Part shown: positions 13,701-26,515 of the stretch, piece after piece
Layout: each line of letters opens with the position of its first letter
Position numbering within the stretch: the first letter of the stretch is position 1
Assembly (NCBI RefSeq): GCF_028502605.1
Contig: NC_079233.1
Coordinates: forward strand, 5,952,001-6,016,000
DNA: 64,000 bases
Direction of reading: 5' to 3'
DNA from: Trichoderma breve
Taxonomy: Eukaryota > Ascomycota > Sordariomycetes > Hypocreales > Hypocreaceae
Program-made: the position numbers and the translations under genes
The notes under the pieces: generated by a model
Seen by the model: only the letters and a program-made list of their open reading frames with translations
Told to the model about the DNA's origin: nothing
The model's database searches: none

Positions 13701-14276
13701 AACGAGAGTCGTTGGAAGAGAGAGGGAAGATGGTAGCGTCTGGCTTGGAATTGCCGTTGGGATCGAAGGCGTGTGGCTCGTCTTTGTCTCCGGTGGGAAT
13801 GTAATTGGTCCGGTGCCAAACAGCGGCACAGCCAGGGTGGCTGTGATGACAGAGTGAGTAGGCTGGACGGCACCAGGCTGGCCATAACACATGAAAAATG
13901 CTTTGTCAATCACCGCGTCTATTCATCTGTTAGCCTCGAAATCTCATCCCCTCTCGGCGATTCCTAGCCTACCGCTTGCAACCTGCTTAGAACAAGCGCC
14001 TGCCGCCCTCTCAACTGCAAGGCACTGAACCGCGGCCTCTCCGATTGTGAATCCATATGCTCCGATGCGTGGGCAAAGCGCCGCCAATGTTCTCGCTGGG
14101 CGGTCTGCATAGCTGATATTAAGGAATGAGTTGAAGCACTGAGCCGCACAGCTCGGAATGAAGGAATCAATGTCTCCCGATGAATTCAGGGGTGCTGCTG
14201 TCACGGTGTAAATGAGTGTAATTAATAGGAGTAGCACATAAGAAGGAAGCCTTCTAGACATTCTATCAGAAAACAT
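10779..14276 (-). CDS. CFEM-like single-pass membrane protein with long Pro/Gln-rich cytoplasmic tail
   Basis: Two exons, 14276-13973 and 13918-10779, are joined across a 54-nt intron (GTAGGC to GAATAG). The product has 1147 residues. Residues about 7-28 form a signal peptide. Six cysteines follow (43, 47, 68, 85, 95, 112), with spacing reminiscent of CFEM-type fungal ectodomains but short of the canonical eight. A Ser/Thr-rich, probably O-glycosylated stalk leads to one transmembrane helix at about 265-288, followed by a Cys/Arg-rich stop-transfer. The roughly 860-residue tail is disordered, with Ala/Gly islands near nt 12900-12980, a run of nine glutamines and a Gln/Pro-rich block. The architecture resembles wall-stress sensors or extracellular membrane proteins; sensing or scaffolding at the plasma membrane is inference. 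The start is the first Met of the signal peptide; Met6 is an alternative. Confidence 0.75.
11150..11547 (-). repeat. Gln-rich coding repeats (CAG/CAA) in the CFEM-like gene
   Basis: A perfect run of nine Gln codons (about 11521-11547) and a longer Gln/Pro block (about 11150-11265) lie in the cytoplasmic tail. The mixed CAG and CAA codons suggest the runs are tolerated in the protein and are not a fresh slippage event. Confidence 0.8.
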
Positions 14277-16247
14277 CTATTGGAGTCAAGCAGAAATTAG
14301 CATCGAAGCGAGACATGTGTGCGTGTGGACTATTGTCATGGTGTCTTCCATAGCAATCGACTTGTAGTAACACAGAGCACACCCGGGTATTCGACAACCC
14401 CATCGTGGCAAATAATATCGTCTTCATAAAGCCGGCGGAACTGACCTAAAGAAAAACCCGGTATTATGAAAGAGACGACCAGCATCTCAGCATGACTCGA
14501 CACAGTGAAAACCAGTATAGAAGAAATATAACGAAGGTGTGTTTCTCGCTCTAAAACAGGTATGTCGTACAAAAAGGAAACCGAACTGAAACGAAACCGG
14601 AGACGAGAGCAGAAAAAAACAAAGGAGACGGAGAACAAAAAGAAAAAAGATAAAAGGAAAATAGAGTCGTTGGTAGAACGAAAGAGAGAGATCTGCCGGG
14701 GAAGAGAGGGAAGACAAAACAAACTTCGGGGGGAGGGAGTCCATGATAGAACTACCATCTCCATGAAACAAGAAACACGCGCCAAAGCAGCCACCGCCCC
14801 AAAGCAAAAATCGTCTTCCCTGCCAAAAGAAGCTGCATCTTGGCCCGCGATCCGCTGGAAAAAAGCAGATCAAATCAAACCGCCATCACAGCCGCCCGTC
14901 GTCCTGCACGTCCAACGAACCCATGTCCCGCCCTCTTTTTTCCTGGCTCTTCTGCATTTCCCGATTCTGTTTCTCGTCAGCGGGAAACAACCTTCTTTTG
15001 CTCATCGCCACTGTCCTCGCGCAATCTCCAGCTCACGATGCATCTGGTGCCGGGCGCTTGACTGCATATTCAGCCCTTGTCGTCCAATAGACTGGCAGAT
15101 GCAAGGATGGCTGATCGTTGGCGCCTATGCAAGCGCGCCGGCTTGGTTGGCGCTTGGAGCTTCCCGGGGCGGAGAGTCACGTGCGGCGCATCGGATCCAG
15201 CCCAATCAGCGGCGTAACTTGGTGATGCTCTTCAAGGGCGGAATTGTATCGTTGATGCTGGTCCAATCACCGAACAACAACGCTGTCTGGTGTTGTTTCA
15301 ACATTGCCAGCTGCTGCATCTTTTTTACCAAGAAAGAATTCTGGTCTTTTCCATCTCTGACTAGTAATTAACAGTCTAGCATGATCATAAACTTAAGGTA
15401 TTTCAAGTACGTCATAACTCAGCATATACCAAGATAAGTACACATTTCGCTGTTAGTCGGCCATCGAGAATGGAGACATCGAAATAGCGGCAATCTCCAG
15501 CTGAATCCTGCCAACTCAGCCCTTTAAAGTCATCATTTCCGTTTTAATGTTTCTCACAAGCACCTAGCCCACGAGGACTATCGGGCCGGCTGCCTAATCA
15601 GATCAATCTACATCACCTCGCCATATGTAACCGCCATGCTTATGTGATTCCGCAGATACGGGGTACATCGGCGCCAAATGAAATCTACTAGTTCCCCTTT
15701 TATATGATGACTTGATCTTAACCGAAATGTCAATATGTAGAGATGTATGATAAAGGTTAATCGTAGAGGCAACTGACTCCATCAAAGGCGGAGCACGTCT
15801 TATAGTAGATAACAGAATATTATTCTCTTTAGATTCCATCCTTAGGCTGACTTCTAATTCTCTACCAAAAACAACTCGGCAAAACTTCAACTACCTGGAG
15901 GTAACACCTCCCCTTGTACAAGAAAGCCTTGAGATGTCATCCCTGTAATGAGCCTTGCACGGCCTAAGAGGATATTTCGCTTCACTTGTCTCGGGACTGC
16001 CCACCACCAGAGGGAGAAAAAACATACCCTCAAAAACGCCAACGCCTAGGAAACACAAGTTGGGTTGAAAGGGAGATGAAGAAAGAAACCCAGTGAATGA
16101 GATCTGTGTGGATTAGACGACAAATTTGCCCATTGCACTTGGGATAAAGTGAAGTGGCCGCATCCACAGTAAATCAATACATCGTCAATTCTAGCCGCGG
16201 AATGCCCGTACTGTGAGAGTTCTGCATGCATGTAATTAGCAGAGACC
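14277..16247. other. intergenic region with CT-rich promoter of the CFEM-like gene
   Basis: A purine-rich tract on the plus strand at about 14577-14715 reads as a C/T-rich tract on the minus strand, 300-440 bases upstream of the CFEM-like start, which is typical of fungal core promoters. A 269-codon frame (14562-15371) is a by-product of this tract. The remainder (15400-16247) is A/T-rich and probably includes the Snf7 3' UTR. No gene is seen. Confidence 0.6.
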
Positions 16248-17116
16248 TCACATAGCCATCTCGGCCTGCAATTTCCGAAGCTCGGCTTCCTCGTCATCCT
16301 CCTCGATGGCCACCTTCTTGCTAGATACGGCTTTGGGAATGTCAGCGCTGTCTTTGCAAGCTCGGACAGGTATACTTACGCTCAGCATGCGATGGCGTGG
16401 GCAACTTATGGACTGCATCTGTCAGAGGCACGTTGCCTGTGCTCAACATTTGCTCATCAACCTGCTCTTGTTGCAGATCCGCCAACTCTCTCTCCAGCTC
16501 GTCGTCGTCAACCCCCTCGCCAATCGTGTTGGTTGTAATTACGTTGACAATTTCTTCGCTAAGCGCATTCTGTTCATTAATTTTATCCCTGTATCTTTGT
16601 CAGTTCATCGTGTCCAAGGGGGCGGTGAAATCGAAATATGAAAGAGGGCGGCAAGGCCACGTACATGATGGCATCCACCTTCTCCGGTGTCAAGCCTTGG
16701 TGGATATCCTTGATGGCTGCTGATGACTTCTCCAACACTGCCAAGGTTTCGCGGTTGATATTCGCTGACTCCATGGCGTTGATCTGCTGTTCGAGCGTTG
16801 TAATCTGCGCAATCGTCTTATCTAGCGTGCCCTCTGCCATCTTCTTGCGCCGTAAGGCGCCCTTGGCCACTGTTTCCATCCTTGTCAACACTACTACCCC
16901 GCTGCATCCGAATGTCTCGCAGTTTTTCATCTACGTACCTGTCTTGTTTGTGTTGACATTCTTCCTGGCAATTGCTTCCTGCTCCTCTATCTGGTTCTGG
17001 ATGTGCCGCTCTCGTTTCTGCAGCATGTCAAGCTGCGACCGCAAGGCGAGGATGGCATTCTTGGCCGAATCCTTCTTCTTCTGAGAGGCGGCGCCGCCTC
17101 CAAACCAGCCCCACAT
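16248..17116 (-). CDS. SNF7: ESCRT-III subunit Snf7/Vps32
   Basis: Four exons (17116-16939, 16869-16665, 16588-16380, 16330-16248) give a 224-residue protein, the usual Snf7 size. The introns of 69, 76 and 49 nt have GTACGT, GTACGT and GTAAGT donors, and every phase matches. The sequence opens with MWGWFGGG, the membrane-inserting N-terminus of Snf7. A basic helical hairpin follows, then an acidic region with alternating hydrophobic residues and a C-terminal helix ending in LRKLQAEMAM, in the position of the MIM1-like Vps4/Bro1-binding segment. Snf7 polymerises on endosomes to bud intraluminal vesicles during multivesicular-body sorting and also acts in Rim101/PacC pH signalling. The assignment to Snf7 (CHMP4) rather than other ESCRT-III paralogues rests on the N-terminus and length. 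Confidence 0.93.
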
Positions 17117-18401
17117 GTTTGCGTATGAAGATGAACTTCGAGATCCGATCCTAAGAGAGAGATGCGGCGATTAAGTAGATTCGATGGACTCGATGAGGGC
17201 GGTTCCAAGGAGCGAGAATGACGGTGTGATGCCGCAACCGAAGCAGCAGGCTCTTGATGGTGGGGGTCGGCCTAAAGTCGTCGTGGTCCAGGTTAGCAAG
17301 AGAGGCGCAACAGCGACTAGGCAGCAATCCCAGCCTCGGTCGGCCCAGGATAACGCACCTCGTGGGAGTTGTTATGCACGCAGCGCCGTAAGAATCGTCG
17401 GGATGCGCAGCCAGTCGCAGGCGGCTGATGGGATGCACTCGTCCAGGTTGTACGTGTGCTGCTATGACGGCACCCAACCACCGAGCCGGAGGGTTTAGCC
17501 GAGACTCTCCCGCGCGTCATGTGCTGGCGTGCTCCTTATCTCGGCGAAGTGCGAAGTAACTCCGTACCTACTGCTAGTACCTTACAAGTACAGGCCGGGC
17601 GTTGGTCGGCTGACCAGACCGTTTAGAACGAGTGACCCTGGCAGATAGCAGCCAAAATACAGGGAGGCCTGAAACACTGACCATCACAGGGGGATTCTAA
17701 TGGATGTCAATGGAAGGCACATGCTGCTTTTTGACAGTCATGTTACGCGAATATGACTTGCTCTCTCAGAGAATATACCCAAGAGAATCTAATCGTTGAA
17801 TGGTATATTTGAGTTAATAGACGAAAGGTTATTGTGCCAAAAAGGCCATCCAAGCCCAAGGTATCAATACTTTGTACTCAAGTCTTGGAGGAGAAATTCA
17901 AAAGCCTGTCGGCCGTGTGAATGATATGCCATGCCTACTCTAAACTCCCAAAAACACAAACATACAAAAACTGTTCCAGCCTGCCATTGCCATTTGCTCC
18001 CGCCTTTACACAAGTAGCGATCTCCATTCCAGTAGCTCCAATATACGCAACGCAAGTAGCCAGAATCTAGTACCACAGCGGAAAAGCTATACTCGCCGAT
18101 TCACTTTCCAGGCTCGACCCAAACATGCGCAAGCCTTCCCAGACAAATACCATCATTATTAAGAGTGCGAACTGGCATAGCAACAATGCAACAGAACGCA
18201 CTCACCGCCATCCGGTTGTCGACATATCCCGTATCAATATCAAGGCTGGTCGTATCTAAAACGTGAACCGGTCCGCGAGAAGTGTAACATCATTAGTCTT
18301 CGTACAAGTATTGGCCCATGTTGCCATTATAACAATCCGAATTATTGCAGAATATGGGACACGTGAAGTGAAAATTAGTTCTTCAGGGTTGCGTGTCGAG
18401 T
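17117..18401. other. intergenic region
   Basis: This spacer lies between the Snf7 start and the ANP1 stop, both on the minus strand. The first several hundred bases should hold the Snf7 promoter. A near-copy of the recurring motif (AACTCCGTAC) lies near 17559. No gene is recognised. Confidence 0.55.
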
Positions 18402-19918
<1,517 letters not shown>

Positions 19919-21322
19919 GATGATATGTCAAGGCGCGCCTCGGTTTCCAGAAGTTACCGTTGCAATTGGCGCCTAGGAAACGAGACTTGTCGAATGTCGC
20001 TCAAGCGATGGCAGCGTTTCGGGGATGACACGGAAGGATTCGAGACGGTAGACGGGCTTACGGAACACGGGCCAAGAAAAGGAAGAAGAAGACTTTGAAA
20101 CGAGAGTGGAGGCGGCACTTGGATCAGGCCAACGATAACAGAACAGCAAGACACAGAGCCGACGTGGTAATGAGAGGCTGCCGGACAAAATGGCGTCCAA
20201 CGAAGGAGGGAAGGGGGAGCAGTCGAGATAGGGTGTTCCGTACCTATCTTAGCGTATCAGAGTGTACAGTACCCATTGGAGTGTTGCTGTCCTGTTGAAA
20301 AGTTTAACCGTTGGGCAGTGCAGAACAACCTGATACATGTGGGATACTTTCATGTGCTGGCCGCGGCCAGCGGAAAAGTGGCTCCTGCTGGTACCAATGA
20401 TGTTGCGCTTTAGCGACACCCGACTTGAAGACTTGAATTTGACCCAATTGAATTGATCCTTGTGTCAATCGAGACGCGCTAGTCAGGAGGTCACTGCGGG
20501 AAGCATCCATACGAAGTACATGGCCATAATGTTACCCTGCAGAAAAATACGAGTTACGGTGCAGAAGATGTGGTGATGCTGGGTATTGTTTTAAGGTTGT
20601 TTATTGACAAACAGATAAGCCTAATTGCATCATCCGCTTTCTTCATTTTGAAGTCTGGTGATGGCGCGATAAGGGAGGAAAAAAGTGAAGAGGTGCCCTC
20701 AAGAGAATAAAGAGACGATTAAAAAAAAAAAAAAGGACCGAGGTGGTGGCAATCTCAACTCATTTAAGCACCTTAGGTAACCAAAAAGTGGTCTGGATTC
20801 GGCTGCGGAATACCGCACCGGTAATCTCAACAGGGAGCAAATCGGATGAGAATGGGGAACCACATAGGCAAGTTTATTCATGATCATCTTGCCTAGTTTA
20901 GAAATCTCGACGTTTTAGTTGGCTGTCTTTCCTTTTGGCGCGGACTTTAAAGTCTTACCACAGCACATTCGCTGCTGGTTCTTACTCGTACATGTCACTG
21001 TGTTTTTTTCTGCACACAATTGCCGTGTTGCTTTGCATGCCGGTACTTGGCTGTGATGACAAACTGCAAACCGACACCAAAGGCGCCAGTGACACTCAGC
21101 ACTCTTGAATGAATTGGATTTTTGCATCTTCATACACCTCCAGGTAAAGCTTCTGAAGTTGGAAATTGTCAATTCCAATTCTGGATCGCCTATAGATCGA
21201 GCGGGCGCATGCAATTCGTCAACTACGCAAAGTCTCTGGCCGTTGTATACAGGCCACTTACACTGGGCATAGCTCAACTGAACCTTTCACCACCAACCTT
21301 CAGCACATACTCATTCGCGGCA
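19919..21322. promoter_or_regulatory. divergent promoter region between ANP1 and the DNA glycosylase gene
   Basis: This 1.4-kb spacer lies between two start codons pointing away from each other. It has a poly-A run near 20720-20735, and no gene is visible. The last 200 bases include an in-frame upstream ATG for the glycosylase at 21209. Confidence 0.55.
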
Positions 21323-22453
21323 ATGGCGGCCACACGGCGATCCGCGCGTATCAGCAACAATAAGGCAAGCACCCAAGAAGCCGCCGAAGCAGCAAAGACT
21401 GCCACGGCATCGGCCCCAATTCCTCCCAAGGAGAATAAGCGGAAGAGAAAAGCAGCTCCTGAGCCTGAACCCTCGGCGCCCAAAACACCGACCAAGAAGC
21501 AGCGCCCAGTTGCTCCCCCCTTAACACCCACCACCAGTGCCCTTGACCTCAATGGGACCAAAGGCACCGCCCACAAGTCCGTCAATCGCCTCGCAGACCC
21601 CAGATTTTCCAATGCGACGCTGCTGTCCCCGGAGACTTCACGAATAGTCGCTTCGCGCGATGTGGAAGCGGTGTCGCCGTCGAAAGTGCCGTCAATTGGT
21701 CTCAAGCCTACGACCACGGCCACAATCCTGCAGGAGGCCTGCGACCATCTGATCAAGGTCGATGAACGTATGCGGCCCTTGGTTGAGAAGCATCACTGCC
21801 GCAGCTTCTCTCCTGAAGGACTGGCGGAGAAGATTGACCCGTTTGAGAGCCTGGTGAGCAGCATCATATCGCAGCAGGTCTCCGGCGCAGCGGCCAAGTC
21901 CATCCAGAATAAATTCATTGCCCTCTTCTACCCCCCAGAGGACGGCGATGCGTCTTCTCAACCTACCGATGGCGACGCTTCATCCAAGCCCAAGCAGAGA
22001 TTCCCGATCCCATCCGAAGTTGCGGCATGCTCAATCGAGCGGCTGCGTACCGCCGGCCTCTCGCAGCGCAAGGCAGAGTACGTGCAGGGCCTCGCCGAGA
22101 AGTTTGCCAGCGGCGAGATCACGGCCAAGATGCTCCACGATGCACCATACGACGAGCTCATGGAGAGGCTCATCGCCGTTCGTGGGTTGGGCAAGTGGTC
22201 CGTCGAGATGTTTGCCTGCTTTGCCCTCAAGCGAATGGACGTCTTTTCCCTGGGCGACCTGGGCGTTCAGAGAGGCATGGCTGCCTTTGTCGGACGAGAT
22301 GTGGCCAAGCTCAAGAGCAAGGGAGGCAAGTGGAAGTACATGTCGGAGCAAGACATGGTGGAACTGTCGGACAAGTTCGCACCGTATCGGAGTTTGTTTA
22401 TGTGGTACATGTGGAAGGTTGAGGAGACTGATGTTAGTACAATGGAGAAATAA
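21323..22453 (+). CDS. MAG1: DNA-3-methyladenine glycosylase (HhH-GPD superfamily, AlkA/MAG1 type)
   Basis: This intronless gene encodes 376 residues from the ATG at 21323. The first 90 or so residues are rich in Ala, Lys and Pro, with basic clusters (NKRKRKAAPEPE and TKKQRP) that look like nuclear localisation signals. The glycosylase fold follows. A helix-hairpin-helix near residues 285-295 reads VRGLGKWSVEMF, followed by a catalytic Asp at about residue 312 in SLGDLGVQRG. It excises alkylated purines such as 3-methyladenine to start base excision repair. The start at 21323 fits the usual MAATRRS-like beginning, but an in-frame ATG at 21209 would add 38 residues with no acidic side chains, a possible mitochondrial presequence. 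Confidence 0.92.
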   Translation: MAATRRSARISNNKASTQEAAEAAKTATASAPIPPKENKRKRKAAPEPEPSAPKTPTKKQRPVAPPLTPTTSALDLNGTKGTAHKSVNRLADPRFSNATLLSPETSRIVASRDVEAVSPSKVPSIGLKPTTTATILQEACDHLIKVDERMRPLVEKHHCRSFSPEGLAEKIDPFESLVSSIISQQVSGAAAKSIQNKFIALFYPPEDGDASSQPTDGDASSKPKQRFPIPSEVAACSIERLRTAGLSQRKAEYVQGLAEKFASGEITAKMLHDAPYDELMERLIAVRGLGKWSVEMFACFALKRMDVFSLGDLGVQRGMAAFVGRDVAKLKSKGGKWKYMSEQDMVELSDKFAPYRSLFMWYMWKVEETDVSTMEK

Positions 22454-24086
22454 GGAGCACGTTCTCCGTGTGTACGTGTGATTCCTAGCTGCTTAAAGCA
22501 AGGTAAGTTAGATAGTTCATATTATGGTCAAATAATGGCATGGGATGGGTCTTTTAACGTAGGTATTAATAGCATCTTCAACACGAATTCTAAAAAGAGG
22601 GAATCGGCGAGCCCGCACATCGTCGTCATTTCAATCTACGAGGGAATACGTTCTAAATTTTAGGTTCAAGACGGACTTGAACAAACTCAGCAGTGAATCC
22701 AAATTCTAACATGTGTCTATTGATTTGATTGTCTGCAAGTGCCCAGTCCACGGCATCACTCGTCAAATCTTATTCTGGACCCGGAAGCCAAGCTTCTTTA
22801 GACCTCGATGCGTGACGGCTCGGCGCGGATGACACGTGCAGCCGTCTTACATAAAAGGGGACTACAGTGTATTCTGAGTTACATGTATCCGGGGCCGGGC
22901 CGTTTGATCTTACACGAGTCAAAACCGCTGGTGATAAGGGATTATGTCAAGATTGGGTATGCCGCATGCGGGCATATGTAGATAGGGCCGGAGCGTGGGA
23001 GCAATTGATGTGCCTCAAAGCAGGAATAGCGGCGTCATTTAGGGTTCTAATTAGACGGTTTCAAGGTGAGCTGTAATACGGACTCTGGATTATGGCATTT
23101 GCGGAGTAGGTACTCGTATTTTTCCTGTCGTACAGAGTACGGACCATCCGCGTCGACCTCCTTTGTGTATACCGGCGCTGCTCGTACTTTTTTGGTGGGA
23201 CAGTTAAGGCACTTCGTATCAAGAGGCTGATTCTGGAATTACTTGTAAGGCCGCCAGTACCTGAGCTTCGTATTAGGATGATGAGGTGAGGTTGAAGCCA
23301 CGGATATGCTTGGTTTGGCCAACTTCAGCATGGAGTAAGAAAGGCTCGGTGTGATTGGACCACAAACTGCTTGGACCTGTGGTAGCTGCCATTAGGTATG
23401 ACGCGTGGCTACAGTATCCTAAATTAGAAGTGTAACCCAAAACAATGACATTGCAGCTTTTAGCTTTATCGTTCAGTAACACAATGATAGGTTGCTCAAG
23501 AGGGGGTGTTTGCATCGCTGGGTTTTCTGTTTGCGGTTGTATCATGATGCCCTCATTGTACATGATACGGAGCACAGTCTTGGCCGCTAATGGCGGGGAT
23601 TGGCTGTGTCCCGCTTGATGGGTTGTCAACTGATGTCTAATAATACACCATGATTTTGGCCAGCAAGATCCCCATCGTACCTTTCATGCCCAAATTGACC
23701 AATGCCATGGAGCTCTCCGCGTACCTCGAATGTTAGAGTTCTCGTATCGCGTCTGGATGAGTTGGTTCGGACACTATTGGAGGTTCGGTAAGAAGGTGTG
23801 GCACACGCCAAGAAGCCACAACGACTAAGGCCGCCGTGACGGGCCAATGCGTCAATGCATGATTTTGAGAATTGCCCTCGTCATCGTTCGGCATCAATTG
23901 CCCGGCCGGCGTTGCCGTGGAGCCGGTGCTGCTGAAGGAAACAATCACAATCACCTAAGCAATCACGAAAGGATGAAACACTTTTCAACTGCTGAAGAAA
24001 GGAGTACCGATAGTGCAACTATGCTCAGAGCGGAGTATGCGCTCCGGGTTGATTAGAGCATGGAGCACGAGGAAATATACTCTCCA

Positions 24087-24095
24087 TACTCCGTA
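24087..24095 (-). repeat. TACGGAGTA motif copy
   Basis: Exact copy of the recurring intergenic motif, in TACTCCGTA orientation on the plus strand. Confidence 0.6.
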
Positions 24096-24925
24096 CTGTA
24101 CGATACACTAGGCTGCTAACTGGCTGGAACTAGCCATGCACGGAGGATGCAGCCCAGGATTGACGTTGCTAGGCTGACGGGACTCCTTGCGTGACTCCTC
24201 GGTAGTGTTTTGAAACTCCTCGTACCGGCGCTCCAACTAATCTTGCTAGCCATCGAGCGAAGGGAACAAAAAAAGGAGAACGGGAAACTTTGCTTGTCCA
24301 TGGCCGACCGAAAAATCCGCACCAGCTGCAGACGAGCTCTGCTCTTCACAAAGTGGGCTGCTGAAGGAAGCCGTGCCAGGGGCGCTAACAAATTCAATTG
24401 AAGCATTTCCACTGACGATCCCTGTTAGCTCTGCACATGGCTGCTGAGACGGTGCTTGGGCGAAGCCGCGAAGCTCTCCTAGTGCTGCTAGCGGTTGGTG
24501 AACATTGGAGTGGCGCACACGATACGATCTGCAGCGACGACGTCGTGGTGATGGGAATGATGGCATTCGATGCGCATCGCATGCATGCGGATCATATCGC
24601 ATCTCGTGCTGTACAGTGTGAAGGAAATCAATGGTGTAGTGAAGATGAGACATGCACTCGACCCAAGAGTGCAAGTTAGCAGGTCGGCCCACGGATTGTT
24701 CGATTACGGGCCTTGCCAAGCGCCTCCCGAGGTGAGATTCTTATTACCGTCCATGATCCAGGTGGTACATGGACGCATGCGGGAACGCCGTACCTACATG
24801 AGTACCTTGTGCGTACTGCCCGTAGCGGTAAAGGGCCAGGCACGGAGGGCCGTTTCTGTTGATATTACCTGCCCGACCGGTCTAGCGAGGAGCTGCGCGC
24901 AGCTTCCTGGATACCCGTGGACATG

Positions 24926-24935
24926 TACGGAGTAC
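24926..24935 (+). repeat. TACGGAGTAC motif copy
   Basis: Exact copy of the recurring motif; a near-copy (CACGGAGTAC) follows at 25141. Confidence 0.6.
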
Positions 24936-26515
24936 CTGACGCGGGGAGCTGCTGCGAGTCAACGTTGCCGGTGCCTTGCAAATAAGCAGGTACAAGTCCA
25001 CAGCAGGGAGCTGATGCTTGCACTGTCTGTCTCTCGGTAACAAGGACGGCCCCGTCGATAATAAGCAAAAAATTGAGACGGACGGCACAAGTTGGTCTGG
25101 CGCGCTTCAAAACGAGCTCCGTATGCAGCGCACGCGCGTGCACGGAGTACCGGTCAATGCTGTTACGAGAGCACCAGACATGTGCTTGCAGTACAGTGCC
25201 GTGTGCGATGAAAGTGGCAGCAGTAATAGGGCTATACGAGTACTATCTGTACTCCCGTATTGCTCTTATTCCACCTATACACGCATCCAAATGTTAATCT
25301 GCGTCAAGTGCCCCATTCGGCGCCACTGCCATCTAGTTAGTCTACAGTATCAATCCAATTCTGCCGCCAGCCGAGCATCATTGCCTTGTTTTCCCTCGCC
25401 CATTGCAGCTCGGACGGGGACAAATTTCATTAGATTGATGGCAAATTATGGAGATGAGGCGCGGTGGGGCGGCCTGCCCTTCCAACCCTTCCAGAGGCTG
25501 CCCGTCCCACCCACACCCCCTAGAGCTCCATTCCCAGGGGACATTTGCGGCCTCTCTCCCCTGGCCGGCCCTGTATCCGGCCTGTGGTTGGTGCATGAGG
25601 AAGCTCTCGCGCAAGCAGGGGGTGCCGCTTGGTTTCGTCCCAGGAACAGGTTCTTCTTCCCTTTTCTCTCCTTCTTCTCGCTTTCTCTCTCTTTCGTTTC
25701 TTGCTCTTGCTGTTGTCCGTCGTCTCGTCGTCGTCCTGCTTCAATTCCTGCCACTCGTTATCAGGCCAAGCAATTTGCGCTATAGCTTTTTATTCACACC
25801 ATTTTCCTTCCCACCCCATTCCAACTACAGTCTTCCAGGCCAACCAGTAGCCTTATTTTGACCACCATCTTTTGAGACATCTCTACCTCGTTGCCCAGGA
25901 ACGTTTCCAGTTTTTCTCCCGTCGTGTCAGGAAAAAGATCGACTCTGCTACAAGGTGTGTGAGCTCTCCTGGTTTCGCTTGTTTTGTGTTTTTGTGGTGT
26001 GCGCGTTGCGTTGCCTCGCTGCTGCTCCTCCAACCTCCGTTTCACCTGGCACTGGCACCTGTCATTGTCACTGGCACATTGCAAACTTTCTTCTGCTCTT
26101 CTCCTTCCACGCACATTTGATATTGCCGACTTGCTCGATTTGCGCCTCAAAGCTTGCTGCTGGTTTTCCGGTTGCGATTGCGCTCTTCTGCTCTTCAACA
26201 ACACGCTCTCTCCCCCTTTGGCCCAAATCGACGACTTTTCCTTCCCGGACTCGCCTGTTGCCGTTACGAGTAGAAATATTTAGACACCTGGGCCACTGTT
26301 CGAGCGATCGAAAACTGGATTCCGTCAACATCTTTTTGTCTCGTCTCGTGCCTTTTGGACCGGTTGCATAGTTTAAACGCCACAGTCAGATACCCCCTAT
26401 TTGCGCCAGCTTCACGCCTTGAATCGCGACACTGCCATCTTCACATTTCATTTTTCATTATTTGACGCGTTTTTGGTGCACGCTTGCTGACTTTCATCCT
26501 TTCCATTAGATCAGA

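Larger units (their letters stand above)
22454..26515. other. 4-kb gene-poor interval with the ECM33 promoter and leader
   Basis: No gene is recognised between the glycosylase stop and the ECM33 start. Open frames up to 157 codons (for example 24246-24719 on the minus strand) show no domain and overlap others. Two exact TACGGAGTA copies (24087-24095 and 24926-24935) and several near-copies cluster at 22.8-25.2 kb. From about 25620 to 26510 the plus strand is strongly C/T-rich (runs of TCTCTC and TTTCTTC), typical of the core promoter and long 5' leader of highly expressed fungal genes. Confidence 0.6.

Noticed and set aside
14562..15371. 269-codon plus-strand frame rich in Lys, Arg and Glu
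   Set aside because: It is the purine-rich complement of a CT-rich promoter tract of the minus-strand CFEM-like gene; the second half has no domain and codon use is not gene-like.
24246..24719. 157-codon minus-strand frame
   Set aside because: No domain or conserved motif; several overlapping frames of similar length in the same gene-poor stretch.
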